Origin: Morinoia aosen
Lineage: Eukaryota > Arthropoda > Malacostraca > Amphipoda > Talitridae
Assembly: GCA_030386875.1 (NCBI GenBank)
Contig: CM059572.1
Span: 39,987,732-40,051,731 of the forward strand
Direction: 5' to 3'
Length of the DNA: 64,000 bases
The notes under the pieces were generated by a model. It searched no databases and was not told where the DNA came from. It saw nothing but the letters and a program-made list of their open reading frames with translations. Made by a program: the position numbers and the translations under genes. Shown here piece by piece: positions 13,721 to 25,399 of this stretch. Each line of letters begins with the position of its first letter. Positions within the stretch are counted from its first letter, which is position 1.

Positions 13721-14593
13721 CAAGCATAACCAATCACACGTGTGTTCTGCATGGGACTCTCTTTTACAGTACACTCGAAGAAAATTAAAATTGCAGTAAA
13801 ACCAGAAGTTGCACCCTCAGTAAAGCTTGATAAATCCATCAGTAAAACTTGATGTGTTCAAGTTAAAGCGCAACATTAGAAATACTGTTAGAAATGATGA
13901 AGAGATAAATGCTTCGATAAATTATATACGCTTCATCTAATTTTCAAATAGGAGACATTGGCGATTTCATTTTCGATTGTAAATGGTATTTTAAAATATC
14001 TAAAGATTTTAAAAACGAGAATTGAAACTATCCGAATGAGAAATCCAATTTAAGAAATGCAAATGTCGAGTGTTCACCTGCATCGAACTTGTCTTTTATG
14101 ACTTAGTGGAAGGCAAGGTACGACTCTGAGCTGTAGAACGAAAGCTTGTTTAAGTGCACGCGTCACGCACTCAATTGGTGAGTGGCACTCACGACATCCT
14201 TCTGTTCACACTAATATATTTGAGCTCAAAATTTACTAAGAATGGCGAGTTCTGTGACCTCTACCACTGAGCTCTTTTGTATGTATAATAAATGGAATCT
14301 CCTAAAAATATTTAGTATTTCCATCCATTTACAAAAGCTCGTTCAACCTGCTAATTCTGTAAACGACTTCAAATGAGTAAAGAATTTTGCATGAGTGAAC
14401 ATTGTTTCCTAAAAATTGAAATCCGATTTGGAAAATTAATGTGGATACATTTCTGAAGATTTCCTGTCCTCACTCGCTTCAAAGCGCATTTCATTTCATG
14501 CGCTGACTCTTTTTATTACTGGCTTTATTTTTCCGGTGTTTTCTTCTGCAGTAAATTGAATTTCTATACAGGCAATAACGTTCCACATTTCAG

Positions 14594-14697
14594 GCGACTG
14601 GAGACGAAAGTCTGGCCCTGTGAAAAAACAGGACTCTGTGCACTACAAGTACTGGAGAATGTGTTGACAATAGATATTGACACCAACACAATATAGG
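14594..14697 (+). CDS. Possible 3'-terminal coding exon (uncertain)
   Basis: A TTCCACATTTCAG acceptor-like site ends at 14,593. In the frame starting one base later, about 34 codons are open and run into a TAG at 14,695-14,697. The peptide (starting RLETKVWPCEKTGLCALQ) is of mixed composition and not low-complexity. I do not recognise the protein. No matching upstream exon was identified, so the call rests on one splice-site-like sequence plus a short open frame. It may be chance. Confidence 0.15.
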
Positions 14698-14699
14698 TT

Positions 14700-17600
14700 T
14701 GCAGATTTTACACGTGATTCAGAGCTTTAGGCGATGTTTTTCAACAAAAAATCTTAAGTTTCAAGATCTTGTTGACTTTGCTTCGCAGTTCTTGATGAGA
14801 ATTTTCGTTCACTTCTGTTCTCTTAAACTCTTTCTCTCTCCCGAATTTAACTGTTGAAACAACATTACGACAGACCCTACCGTAAATCTAGGGACTTCTG
14901 CTGTTAATCTAGGCAACTCTACAGCTCATCTAGGAGCTGCTTGGCATTTAAAAATAGTGTCGTAACTATTTTCTGACTCATGGAAGTTAATCTTCTCCTA
15001 CCGTGGATTACCCCTGAGCTTTTTTTTGTCTTCCCTACCTTGCCGTTGGCATGAGAACGACAATAATGCCGCATTTTGTTCCTCCTAATGTTCTTTTCTC
15101 GAGTATAGACTCGGCTATTATTGCACAACGCATCACTCATGAGATATAGACATAATCTCTGTGTAAACACGCAAGTTAAAATTTTAGGATGAGTATTTAA
15201 ACTGCGGTAATATAATCATGTTCCTGAATTTACATTATTTTCTTGTCATTATGTTAACGTTAGTTGCACTTACTGAGAGCCAAATTTTACATTTTTTCGT
15301 GTGCTCGCAACCATGTACGTCTTCAGTTCATAAAAATGAAGAATTGCCAAAGATTGAGGAAGAATGAACTATTTCTTCACTTAATGTAGATTATTTGAGC
15401 TTTATTTTCGAGTATATGCGGTGCCGAATATCATCATTAGGCAGGGAATACATGCTATTTGTATTCTGTATGATTTTCAGTGCATTGCACTTATTGTTGA
15501 TGAAGTGTGCTCGGTACTGAAAGTTGTTCTCTTCACTTCGTGGCAGGATGTTTTCTACGCTATATACTGTATGTACCAGTGAAGTCCCCTAAATTAAATA
15601 GGCTGGATTCATCAATAAAAATTATAATCATACATTTTTAGCAATAAGAATGACTATTTATAAGTTTGTATACAGCAGTTCAAAATCAACGCGCTAACAA
15701 ATATAAAGTTTCAACGCAGTGGCCAAAAATAACCAAACGGAAAACACGGTGGTCTTACAATACCAAAAATAATATAAAGATCATATGCCTTAATTATTAA
15801 GAATATTTAATAATTAATATTTTTCGTCGGGTCACGCCACATCACATTGCCTCAACACAACCTCGCGCGAGTTTGTAGAGTTTATTGAGTTTTTTGTGCT
15901 TTCCTCTCGGAGTACATTTCCTTCAGCCGTGGTCTTTGGTGCTTCTTGGTCTGCCTCCGCGACATGAACATTTCTCTCACAAGAAACTTTTGGCGGACTC
16001 GCCAGCTCAGGCTTTATTTTTGTATTTTTAAGTCTTCCTAAATTGAACGGTCGTTAAAGGGTCACAATTTGTACTAGTGGTTCTTTAATTAGATTGTGTC
16101 TCTGTCACGTGTGACCGGATGACTGAACAGTTGTTTTTATTGTGCTTCTTAGCAAATTCTTTCTTGTACGAGTCATTTTTGAGTCACTCCTAACATCTTT
16201 TTCTTATAACGATGAAAACACCCGTGAGAGAAAAAATAATTTTTATGTTTTTTTAAATAACACTATATATTTCCTCACTTCTCACAATCTACCTTCTCAT
16301 CCTAAAGCTCTTCTTCACTTTCCCATCGACGTGAGGCATGGAATGCGACTGAAAGATCATAGCATCGCGTATGTATTATCCATTTCTAGTGCACCATTTC
16401 CTCAGAGCACCTCAACACTCTACATACTCTACAAAGCCACTTTCCCTAAAACTCAATTCTTCATCCGTGAAGACCATCTCCGAAGAGGACACGATTTTCT
16501 ATTTCACAGTTCCATTCTCGCAAGACGGCAGAGCTGCCTCCTGACCTCCCACCCCACCGCCTGCTCTCCCCTGACACGCGGCCCTGGTCCGGTGTTCACA
16601 ACCTGTTGCATGTATTGATCTGAGCGGCCTGCAGTACAGGTGTTTCTCTTTATGCCTGCGCTCCGTGCGGACCTCGTGCGCTGGACCAGAGCGCCTGTGG
16701 TTCTGGGTGTCTATAGCGCACATCTAGCAGGAGGTACTCGATGTTTTGGAAATGATTAGCAATGAAAAGCTGCGAATTAGAGAAAATTTTGAGAACTTTT
16801 TTAAATATTGAAAATCTTTTCAAATTCCTATGGTAAAATTGAAAGGGGATTGAAAAACTGGCTAACACTCGGTATTTTGTTATTTTTTGGCTTACTTCTT
16901 TCCCATTTAGAGAACATTGGGCTCTTAATTTTCCTTTGGTTTCATGAAACAAGCGCAGTTTCCTTCACATTTTGATTAAGTCCTAAAAAAGGTCTCTTTG
17001 ACATTTCGTTTCACAGCCACAGCATGATCTTATAAACACGATTCTTAGAATGACCATTTTCTAGTTAAAACTCTGATAATTAGTTACAATTACTAAAAAA
17101 AGATCAAGTCGAAGAAATTTGGTCTGAAAATAGCCAGTCTGGCCACCCAACTCTTGACTGACTTCCGCACAGCTATCAATGGGATCGAACTCTTCGCTTA
17201 GGGCCTGCGGAGTGAGTTCTTTTGAAGCATCAGCGGTCAACTTTGTAAGTTTGGACCGATAACTTCAGGCCCCACGTCATCCTCTGCTCCACTGACCGTC
17301 GCGGCGAAAAAGTCTGCGCAGGAAAGTGCTCTCGAGCGAGATGGAGATGATACTGTTCTGATACGTAATTGCTCATGAACTGTAAGAACAAAAAGCGTGT
17401 ATAGAGTATCATAAACGATGTGAAACTTTGTTTTTTGTAAGAAACTTATCTAATTTTTCACATTTGAACACAGGGGCGAAAATAATATTTAGTGCCGTTG
17501 TAAAAATTTTGAGACTCTACTTTATGTAATCAGGACAAATTGTTCCATCGCCAACACTTTCCATCAAGCTACAAGCAAGCTATGTTGCAAGTAAGCTACT

Positions 17601-19069
17601 ACTATCTTCATTTTCTCGCTCGGAACTGAAAAACGTATTTCCTCAGCTCTTCTTTTACGTCTGTATTGCCTACAAAAAAGGTATAAACTTTAAATTTTAC
17701 AATTTTTAGTATTGTTACTGCCATTACATCAACGCTTGAGTATCAATATCACAAACAGCAACATCAGGACCTGTGAGCATGAATATCGATAAGGAAGTTT
17801 GTGTTTTATTTTCCGTTTCAAGTCTTTTAACTCGAAGTTATCCTTAGGGGCCATAAGTATATGTTTTTCAACTAATCTAATGATCATTTTTGACATCAGG
17901 AAAAATTTTAGACGGAACATTGGTCCAAGAATGCATTTTTATCGGATAGACGTACCATATGATACCTTTTAAACCCTTTGCAAACATGTAGTTTGAGAGA
18001 TTCAGCTACTCACTTGCCCGATTTTCCTAATACGCAAATACGTACAAGACTTTGAATTTGGTACAAAAATTTCAATTTTTTCAGATTGATGTCATTCGAT
18101 TACTGTAGGTATGTTTAAACACAAATCAAAGTGCAGACATGGGACCCGGAAGCGCGTAAGAGCATTTTTGTTATTTCTGTTCATCTTCGAATTACGAAAC
18201 ATGTAAGGTCAGGAACTGGGAATTTTTCGGACGGTCAACTAACGTTCGAAATCTATTTGACTGAATTTACTTCATAAATATGAGCAGCAGACTTTATTTT
18301 TAACCAAGATATAAAGGTCACTGGTTTCAACTTCTTTGTTATTGTACTCGGGTTTGCAGCTAGTTAAATGAACAATAATATTGAACTATTATAATTCATG
18401 AAAAATTTACACCATCAAACTATGAGTTCCGGTTGATTGAAGTATTATTTTTATTTTTTCCTTTAATTCCTGTTTAGGATGATTCGAATCTCTGATGACA
18501 TATTTTGTTGTTGTTGTAAATTCAAACTAGCGAAAGCGACGGATATTTTCTGTCTATCCAGGTCAAGACTGTGGAAAATAATTCACTAAACGATAAAATT
18601 ATTTTGAGACTAGCATAGTCAAAATGAATGCACAGAAAATGAAAGTTCAGCGTCTATATGAGTTGCAATACGCTCCAGAATTCATATTAGAATGTAAAAT
18701 TATTTCAGCCTATTTTCATCATCATTCATGAGCTGCAGTTTTTACATTCAATTAATTTTATTGCCTGCAATGTTTCTCTAAATTAGTTGCTTTTGTAAAT
18801 TGAAATAGGCTTTTAGTAGTGGTCAGCAGTATTTTAGTGAAATTAAAAACTCAATAGAATAAAAGCTTCGATTGTTAGTTTAAATTACTTTCTTATTACG
18901 CGCTTCCTGTTTTGTTTTCTCGTCGGATGCATTCTTTCCAAAAGACTTGGAAAAACATTTATGGTACAAAAGAAAAGAACTGACATGAGAACACCCCTGA
19001 AAGGAAAAATCAAGTTAATCTATGAAGTGTATGGGCTTTAAAGTACTAAAATCCATGAAGGTTTAACCC
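14700..19069. other. AT-rich gene-free stretch
   Basis: It includes a 158-codon plus-strand open frame (16,142-16,618) and overlapping minus-strand frames in a GC-richer pocket at about 16,530-16,730, none with recognisable motifs. A perfect AT palindrome lies at 15,790-15,817. Nothing else was recognised. Confidence 0.4.
15790..15817. repeat. Perfect 11-bp AT inverted repeat
   Basis: TTAATTATTAA at 15,790-15,800 is the exact reverse complement of TTAATAATTAA at 15,807-15,817, with a 6-base spacer. It contains TAATTA-type homeodomain cores in both arms. It is probably a chance feature of AT-rich DNA. Confidence 0.5.
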
Positions 19070-19300
19070 CTGTCCGTTAGAGGGCGCACTCTTCCCGCTC
19101 TACATTAAAGCGCCAACAAAGGGGTCTGCTCGGCGCTGCATTACTAGGAAGAAAGGCGTCGCATACGCGCTTTTGTCGCGGGCATTAAAAGAACTAAAAT
19201 TGATTAGACGCTGAAAAGAAGCAGCACTCTTTTCGGCGCCTTTAATTTACTTTGCGGCAAAATCCGATTTCGCTTCAAAGGGTCGCAGAAATTTTCGAAA
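19070..19300. promoter_or_regulatory. GC-richer island with CTCF-like motif (candidate regulatory or insulator module)
   Basis: The block is GC-rich and CpG-containing within AT-rich DNA. TAGAGGGCGC at 19,078-19,087 fits the core of the CTCF consensus. Several TTAAAGCGCC- and TTTAATTT-like elements follow. No coding exon is apparent. An insulator or enhancer role is inferred only from motif content. Confidence 0.25.
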
Positions 19301-20989
19301 GAAAATGGTAGAAGAAAATTTCCGAATAAGGATAAAATGGACCCTGAAAGCCGCTATTGTGAGGATACCAAATACAAACATCTATCGCTCCGGCTTTATT
19401 TATTCGTCTCACCTTAAATTCTTACTTTTGAGGTCAGTTATCGAAATGAAATAGCGTTACAAAGCATTAATATGAACCATACCTCCAGTTTGAGGAATCA
19501 ATTACGGGAAATATTAAAACAAAAATGGAATTAATTTAAAATCATTAAAACAATTGAGTTTTGTTAACAATAAACAATTAATATTTCATGAGTACGAGAG
19601 TTTGTAAAAATGAAAATCGTCATTGAACAATGCTATGCTTCGGAAAAAAGATTTTTGGAATGCAACTTCAAAGTGACTAAAGTACACTGACTGAACAGAT
19701 TAATCAGATAAATAATTAATTGAAATAAGAGTGCACCACAATTTTTTTTTCTTTTTGACGTGCTGTTAGGGTAGCACGAAGCAAAATTTTCAAGTACGCT
19801 TCTTTTCACGCTCCTCGTAGCATATTACTTAAAAATGTTCCAATTTTATTACTACACAATATAGTTCATCGCTTAAAAAGTACCATGAACAGTCCTCACA
19901 ATAGTCGAAGTATATAATTTAATTTTTATTATTAAACTTAATTAAGAGCATCATATTTTTACCTTCTCTCGTAGCTTACAGATATTGGAAAAGTTTTCTT
20001 CTCAGCTGCGTACACCATTTGGGCTCAAAATTTCAGTGGGCAAATTGTTTGCCTCTGCAGGCGCGGACAGTCAGGCTGCCAGAGGCGCGGATGTGTGAGT
20101 GAAAAGTGTGAATTGCTTTCTTATCTCCGGAAAAAACACGAACTTTCTATGTCCTGAGCATTGTGTGAACGCGTCTTTTATTTTCTCGTAAAAGTAATTG
20201 TTGGTGGTCCAGATTTTAGAAAAAGATCCCTCCAGATACGATTTTTACAATCATTACAATGTGGTTCATATGGAAGTAGTTCCAGTGCGATTCGTGGTAA
20301 TTTTCCGCAGTCAAGAACTGATATGTTGTATAATTATACACATGATACGCTTTAATATAGTGACACTATTGAGAAATTATTTTTTCAGTCTGTGCTTTTA
20401 TACCTAGATTAATTGATGACATAACTATTTGGACATCTAAATTATGATTCCAGCTTTTAAAATTATTATCACACATCATAAATGGTATGAAATATCCAAG
20501 TCAATATCAATTTTCTGTCAGTTGACGAGTCTTTTAATAAAAATTCTTCGGAGAGAGAACCCTTCACAAGCCAAGATTGTTCAATGCTGACCATTATGAG
20601 TCAAGATTGCTAAAAAAGAGAACCATCATCACTAACCAAGATACCTACATCAGACTACCTCTCCGAATCATGTCTGTCCCAAATATCCTAACGCGAAAAA
20701 CACTGAAGAGAGCGGCGTCGCGCACCGAACACGCCCACAAGCCAATTTTCAGCTGGAAGCTCTTCTCTGCTCTGAAATCTCCACCAAAACAAATTTCTCT
20801 TCCCAACATCGATATGTTTCTAAACACGTTTAAGTTAGCATCACATTCTGTCACCCGCGCCCAGTTTGACAGTCCAGTAAAAATTAACCCTGCAATATGT
20901 CGAACGCTCAAATTTCATTAGAAAAACTCAAAGTTGAGATTGTACGAATAAACAGCACTTGGACGTCTGAAAGTCGACAGAAGAACTTT
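19301..20989. other. Gene-free stretch upstream of the candidate exon
   Basis: Mostly AT-rich, with a GC-richer pocket at about 20,690-20,780 that is open on both strands but carries no recognised motif. If the exon at 21,028 is real, this stretch would include its promoter; no clear TATA box or initiator could be assigned. Confidence 0.35.
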
Positions 20990-21027
20990 CTGTGTCGGCG
21001 TGAATTGTCGGCAAGCCCGTTTCCAAG

Positions 21028-21121
21028 ATGAGCATCCTTCCCTACAGACACCTGGGGGTTGCCGCCTACGCTGAGTTCGGCTGCGGAGAGTGCTGCAAGA
21101 GCCCTTCAGCGAGCGCCTGCG
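21028..21121 (+). CDS. Possible first coding exon of an unidentified gene
   Basis: ATG at 21,028 is preceded by CCAAG, an acceptable Kozak context. The frame is open for 31 codons with GC-rich third positions, in contrast to the AT-rich flanks. It then meets GCG|GTGAGTACT, an excellent 5' splice donor with GT at 21,122. Reading on without splicing gives a TGA within three codons, which fits a real exon end. The peptide begins MSILPYRHLGVAAYAEFGCG and is followed by a Cys-rich stretch (ECCKS). I do not recognise the protein. No partner exon could be assigned downstream; a GC-rich block at 23,030-23,330 has a possible acceptor but the phases do not clearly fit. A short upstream ORF or chance GC island remains possible. 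Confidence 0.35.
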
Positions 21122-21190
21122 GTGAGTACTGACGTAATGTTCTGTTTGGTATGAGTAGTGTTGTTTTGTTTCGAACTTTCAAGTTTCGCC

Positions 21191-21510
21191 GTGAAATGGT
21201 TAGATTTAATGGTTAGGTGCGATTTATACCATCTTGGTTAATTTAACCATCGTGAAATGGTTAGATTTAATGGTTAGATGCGATTTATACCATCTTGGTT
21301 AATTTAACCATCGTGAAATGGTTAGATTTAATGTTTAGATGCGATTTATACCATCTTGGTTTATTTCCCCATCGTGAAATGGTTAGATTTAATGGTTAGA
21401 TGCGATTTATACCATCTTGGTTAATTTAACCATCGTGAAATGGTTAGATTTAATGGTTAGATGCGATTTATACCATCGTGGTTAATTTAACCATCGTGAA
21501 ACGGTTATAC
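21191..21510. repeat. 61-bp tandem repeat, about 5 units
   Basis: Units begin with GTGAAATGG or a close variant at 21,191, 21,252, 21,313, 21,374, 21,435 and 21,496, an exact 61-base spacing. The last unit is partial. Each contains a short dyad, TGGTTA/TAACCA, around ATT. The array lies about 70 bases downstream of the candidate splice donor at 21,122, so it would be intronic if that exon is real. Confidence 0.95.
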
Positions 21511-21700
21511 TTTATTTATAAGTATCATTTTTCTGTTCAAGTGCATAATATTTCAAGTTTGGTAATGTTGCTCGTGATACGCCTCAAGAGGGATAAGTTT
21601 AGGAAAGATTCGCCTATTCTGTGGAACGGGGACTATCACCCCCAAGAGAGATACTGTTGGGGTCTCCTCAGCTGTAGAGAGAAGTGCATCTTATTATAGA

Positions 21701-21772
21701 GCATCCATCATCAACGCTATTTTAAAGTTGGACATAAATGTAAACCTTAAAACTGCGTTGATGATAGGGTGC
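21701..21772 (+). ncRNA. Pre-miRNA-like imperfect hairpin, or decayed MITE
   Basis: The left arm 21,701-21,729 pairs with the right arm 21,743-21,772 around a 13-base loop. Pairing includes an 11-bp perfect block (ATCATCAACGC with GCGTTGATGAT), one single-base bulge, three mismatches and one G-T wobble. Overall length (72 nt), stem length and loop size are those of a microRNA precursor. The fold is seen in the sequence; transcription and processing are not shown. An old palindromic transposon remnant is the main alternative. The reverse strand would fold as well. Confidence 0.35.
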
Positions 21773-21970
21773 ACTAGAAGTCGCTGAATTTATTCCGGCC
21801 CACACGTAGCTATACTCAACTGTGCCCATTGTACTAGACTTAAGATACAATCCATTGCCATGTCGCATGTGGTAAATAAATTGCTGAAAAAAATTGTTCA
21901 GATTGATCTTTCGGATACTAGCATTACATTGGGCAATAAAGTCACACTTCTACTTCCACTGCCGGAAGCT

Positions 21971-22110
21971 TGATCAATTAACTTGTTATAATCTTATGGA
22001 GACATCATTGACATCTGCTTACGGGTGAGTAGGAGCGAGCTGATCAATTAACTTGTTATAATCCTATGGAGACTTCTTTGACATCAGATTACGCGTGAGT
22101 AGGAGCGAGC
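21971..22110. repeat. 70-bp tandem duplication
   Basis: Two copies of a 70-base unit beginning TGATCAATTAACTTG start at 21,971 and 22,041. They differ at only a few positions, so the duplication is fairly recent. No function is apparent. Confidence 0.95.
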
Positions 22111-22611
22111 TGATAACACCGTACAGGCGTTCATTCCCATGTGGTAAGTGCGCCTCAGACGAGCGGTCAGAAGTTGAGTTTTTATTGCAACGTCTCGCTC
22201 GTGCATACGTCAGATCGGCTTGAAAACTCCCAGTCTCTGACAATAGTAGATTTATTATGAGTTCTTCATCCCTGAGGAATTGATATTCTTTCTCATTTGT
22301 AGCACATGTTCTAGGAAATTTATTTTTCTGAATCATTTCTTGAAGGAATTGACTATGGATTGCTATAAATATATGTAAAGTTCTGACGATAACATCACGT
22401 AAAGCATGCTCAGCCCTCGCGGTTCAACATTTCATAGAGCAGAGAACCTGGAAGAGCTTTCATGTTTCTGACAAATAATAAATATCTGAGGACATAGATC
22501 TTTGACTTATCGCATTTTAAGGGAGGGCAGGAAGTTAGACTTTTCATTAGAACTCGCATTAACCATATGAACTACAGCACTCGAGAATATAGCTCCGTCT
22601 TCATCTCATTT

Positions 22612-22960
22612 TGGAAGTCGCCAAAAATTTAAAAGTGCTTCTCCTCCGTCGGAAACTTGCTATTTTTAGTCCATGTGTGCGTGTGTGTATAGAAGTTGAA
22701 TGAAATTCACCAAAAATTAAAAATTTTAAAGCACTTCTCCCCCGTCGAATACTTGCTATTTCATGTGTGCGCGCATAGAGAAGTTGCATGAAAGTCACCG
22801 AAAATTGAAAATCGCTTCTCTTCCAACGAATACTTGCTATTTGGAGTCGATATGTGAAATAGAGAAGGTGTGTGAAAGTAACCAAAATTTGAAAGCGCTT
22901 CTTCCCGTCGAATGCTTGCTATTTTCGGTCGATGTGTGCGCGCATAGAGAAGTTGTATTC
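22612..22960. repeat. Diverged tandem repeat, four units of about 84-91 bp
   Basis: Four copies share the ordered blocks CACCAAAAATT-like, GCTTCTCyyCCGTCGAA-like, ACTTGCTATTT-like and GTGTGCGCGCATAGAGAAG-like. The first block recurs at about 22,618, 22,709, 22,796 and 22,880. Divergence and unequal spacing indicate an old array. Long minus-strand open frames crossing it are a by-product of the repetition. Confidence 0.85.
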
Positions 22961-23029
22961 CCTTTTTTGCCACACAAGCTGTAGAGCTGTGCTCCATAGA
23001 GACCACATGACGAAGTAGTATCCCCTTTA

Positions 23030-23330
23030 ATAGACCCCAACCCTGCAAGACGCAGCGTCGTCTTCTACTTTCAGCAACTCGTCGTCTGCTCGACGTCGCA
23101 TGTCGGTTTCCCAACCAAGTGGCGGTGACAGACGAGCGCTGAAGACGGCCTCGAGTGATCTCCCCCTCAAAATTGCCATCGATACAATAACTTCCCGATG
23201 CTCGTTTGAAATTCGTATCAACGTCGCCGGCAGATCGTAACAATAAGTTATCGAGCACTGCTTTGCTCTGTGTTTATGGTGAGCTGGCGCGGGATTCACG
23301 ACCGTTCTTCGACGCAACGAAAATTCCGAT
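23030..23330. other. CpG-rich block open in several frames; exon or regulatory DNA, unclear
   Basis: This GC/CpG-rich segment is open in one plus-strand frame (about 66 codons ending near 23,240) and in two minus-strand frames. A possible acceptor (TTCTACTTTCAG) precedes CAACTCGTCG near 23,070. The phase needed to join the candidate exon at 21,028-21,121 is not matched by the most protein-like frame, so I do not call an exon. No family was recognised. Confidence 0.2.
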
Positions 23331-24289
23331 ACCGAATAATGTCATTCCGGTGAACATTTTCTAGCGAGTTCGATGCTGAGGAGGCAGACCTGAAGAGTTT
23401 CATTCTGCGCCTTGAAATTCGCTAGTGGGTTCGCAAACTCAGCAGACAGGCGGTCATTTTCCATAGGAAAGAATATAGCAGTTTCGGAAAAAGGGTCATT
23501 TGACGCAGATTTTGGCTCCCAGCTCTTGATCTGTGCTCTCATTGAGCAGTCTTGGGATAGTTTGGAGACCCGGAATTTCTTTGCAAAGTTCAAAGAAAAT
23601 CATGTCCCCAAATATTGGGCTACCCGTTACTTTTGAGGTGCATTGTGCAGCTTTAAACGAACTCCTCACGTACTATTTCACAAATGTTTATTTGAGTATC
23701 TATTTTTCGAAGACAGCGGCTCAATTTAGGAGAGTGTTGTATTTCCTTTGTACAGCCTTCTAGTTTTACGGAGTCTAGGCTCGCAACAAAATCCTTTTTC
23801 AGCCCTCAAAAAATTGTTTCCTAATATCACATCTCTCTAATTACACGCACGCCATTCCAACACTAAAGTCCTTTGTATTAAAAGAAGTTGTATTTTTCCA
23901 CATATTTAACGTTGCAGATATCTAAAAAACTCTGCAGTATAAGCAGGAAAATGCTTTTCAAGCTTGTCGATTTATTACTTGAATTTTACTGCATAATATC
24001 CTCTCAAACACAGCAACATTACGACATTGTGTGATGGTTTGTAGCTACAACTTGGATGGCAGCAACAACAGCATACTTTGCATCATCCAAAAGCGACTGA
24101 GGGTCCGCTTTGTTCCAGAATACGAGTGAATCCAGTGAGCTGATTTTTGTCGCACATAATTCAGCGACATGTGTGTGATTTCCTTTAATTCACTAGACTT
24201 TTGTACCTTTATTTATTTAAATAGTATCCGCTGGCTTCAGAGCAATTTCTCATACAAGATCGAGGCAATGATCGTTGCCTTCAACACGA

Positions 24290-24720
24290 AAAGTCGTGCG
24301 TCTGCCAAAACGACTTCCACGGTCCAGTAACGGCCTCCCAGCGGCGGCAACACGGGCATAAAACTTCAATAAAGCGTCAATGGCGAGCCACTACCGCTGC
24401 CTGAATTCCATCAGCAAAATGTAAACAACTTTCGGCCTTATTAAAGTGTACCATCTGATCCCAGACTCCTTTCTGCTCCTTAGTTCACTCCCCGAACTCC
24501 TTCCGAGCTTTTTCTTGATATTCAAAAGCGCGAGCTGATCTAAGTAGAGACTGCCTGAGACGACGCCCGGAAACCACATTTTTCCAATAGAGATAATGCG
24601 GAGGGCACCGTGGAGTACCCCGAGGAAATCATGTAAAATAGACACAATGAGTTGGCTCGCTGAAGCCAACATATTTCTAGGAGATCTATTGCGGCGGTCC
24701 ACAAGCCTTCAGGTGTTTTC
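24290..24720. promoter_or_regulatory. GC-richer island with forkhead and caudal-like motifs (candidate regulatory module)
   Basis: The block is GC-richer than its flanks and contains ATGTAAACAAC (forkhead-type core TGTAAACA) near 24,419 and ATAAAAC/CAATAAAG elements near 24,360-24,375. Short open frames on both strands show no motifs. The regulatory reading is inference from composition and motifs. Confidence 0.2.
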
Positions 24721-25304
24721 GCGAGAAGCCTTTGGATATTTACGAGCTAGCTGGATCGGATTTAGCTCCAATTTTTGCTTTTCTACATCACATATAGAAT
24801 CTGACTCTTGCGTAAGCTTTTGGCTTGCTGAGGAAATGAAGTGGAGAGTCGTCCGCCGCCTCAAAGCTTGACGCTCACTGAGATATGAACGTCGTTTGAG
24901 GAATTGGCAGGAACTTTTATTCTGCCCCGTTTGTAGATACACTTGAGACTTGCACAGATTTGGATCGCTGCGCAGCGCGGACGTGAAATTGAATTCATTC
25001 AGTTACAGGAGACGTGAATAGCGCGCGAGCTCCAACTTGAAGTAAAAAGAAAGCTAATATTTATCTGAACTTTGCTCGTTAGATTATTCGCCCCAATAAA
25101 GTTTCTCAACTTCTCGGATGGAAGATCAAGGAACAGATTCGTGTAAATCCTGTCATTTAAATATTGGCCTTTCGTAAGGATGCAGTATTTCCAAACTTCC
25201 GAATTTCTTGTTACAATTAGGTGTTTGTAAATGACAGTATTTTTGTGTCTGAAAAACATTATATATTCACCTCGGTTTAACGCTTAGCCTAATTATATGG
25301 TCGT

Positions 25305-25384
25305 GGTGCTTAGGTTAGCGGCTGCAGTTTGGAATATACTATAAGGTGCTTAAGTTACCGGCTGCAGTTTGGAATATACTATGA
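25305..25384. repeat. 40-bp tandem duplication
   Basis: Two 40-base units beginning GGTGCTTA at 25,305 and 25,345 share GGCTGCAGTTTGGAATATAC and differ at about three positions. Confidence 0.95.
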
Positions 25385-25399
25385 AAATACAAAGACTGC

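Noticed and set aside
16142..16618. 158-codon plus-strand ORF
   Set aside because: AT-rich composition over most of its length, no recognisable motif and a competing minus-strand frame in its GC-rich end.
18480..18500. TTCGAAT element resembling a tRNA T-loop
   Set aside because: The flanking bases do not form a T-arm stem and no A box or acceptor stem is present.
22761..23258. 165-codon minus-strand ORF
   Set aside because: Half of it lies in the diverged 84-91-bp tandem repeat and the rest in a CpG-rich block open in several frames. No motif supports it.
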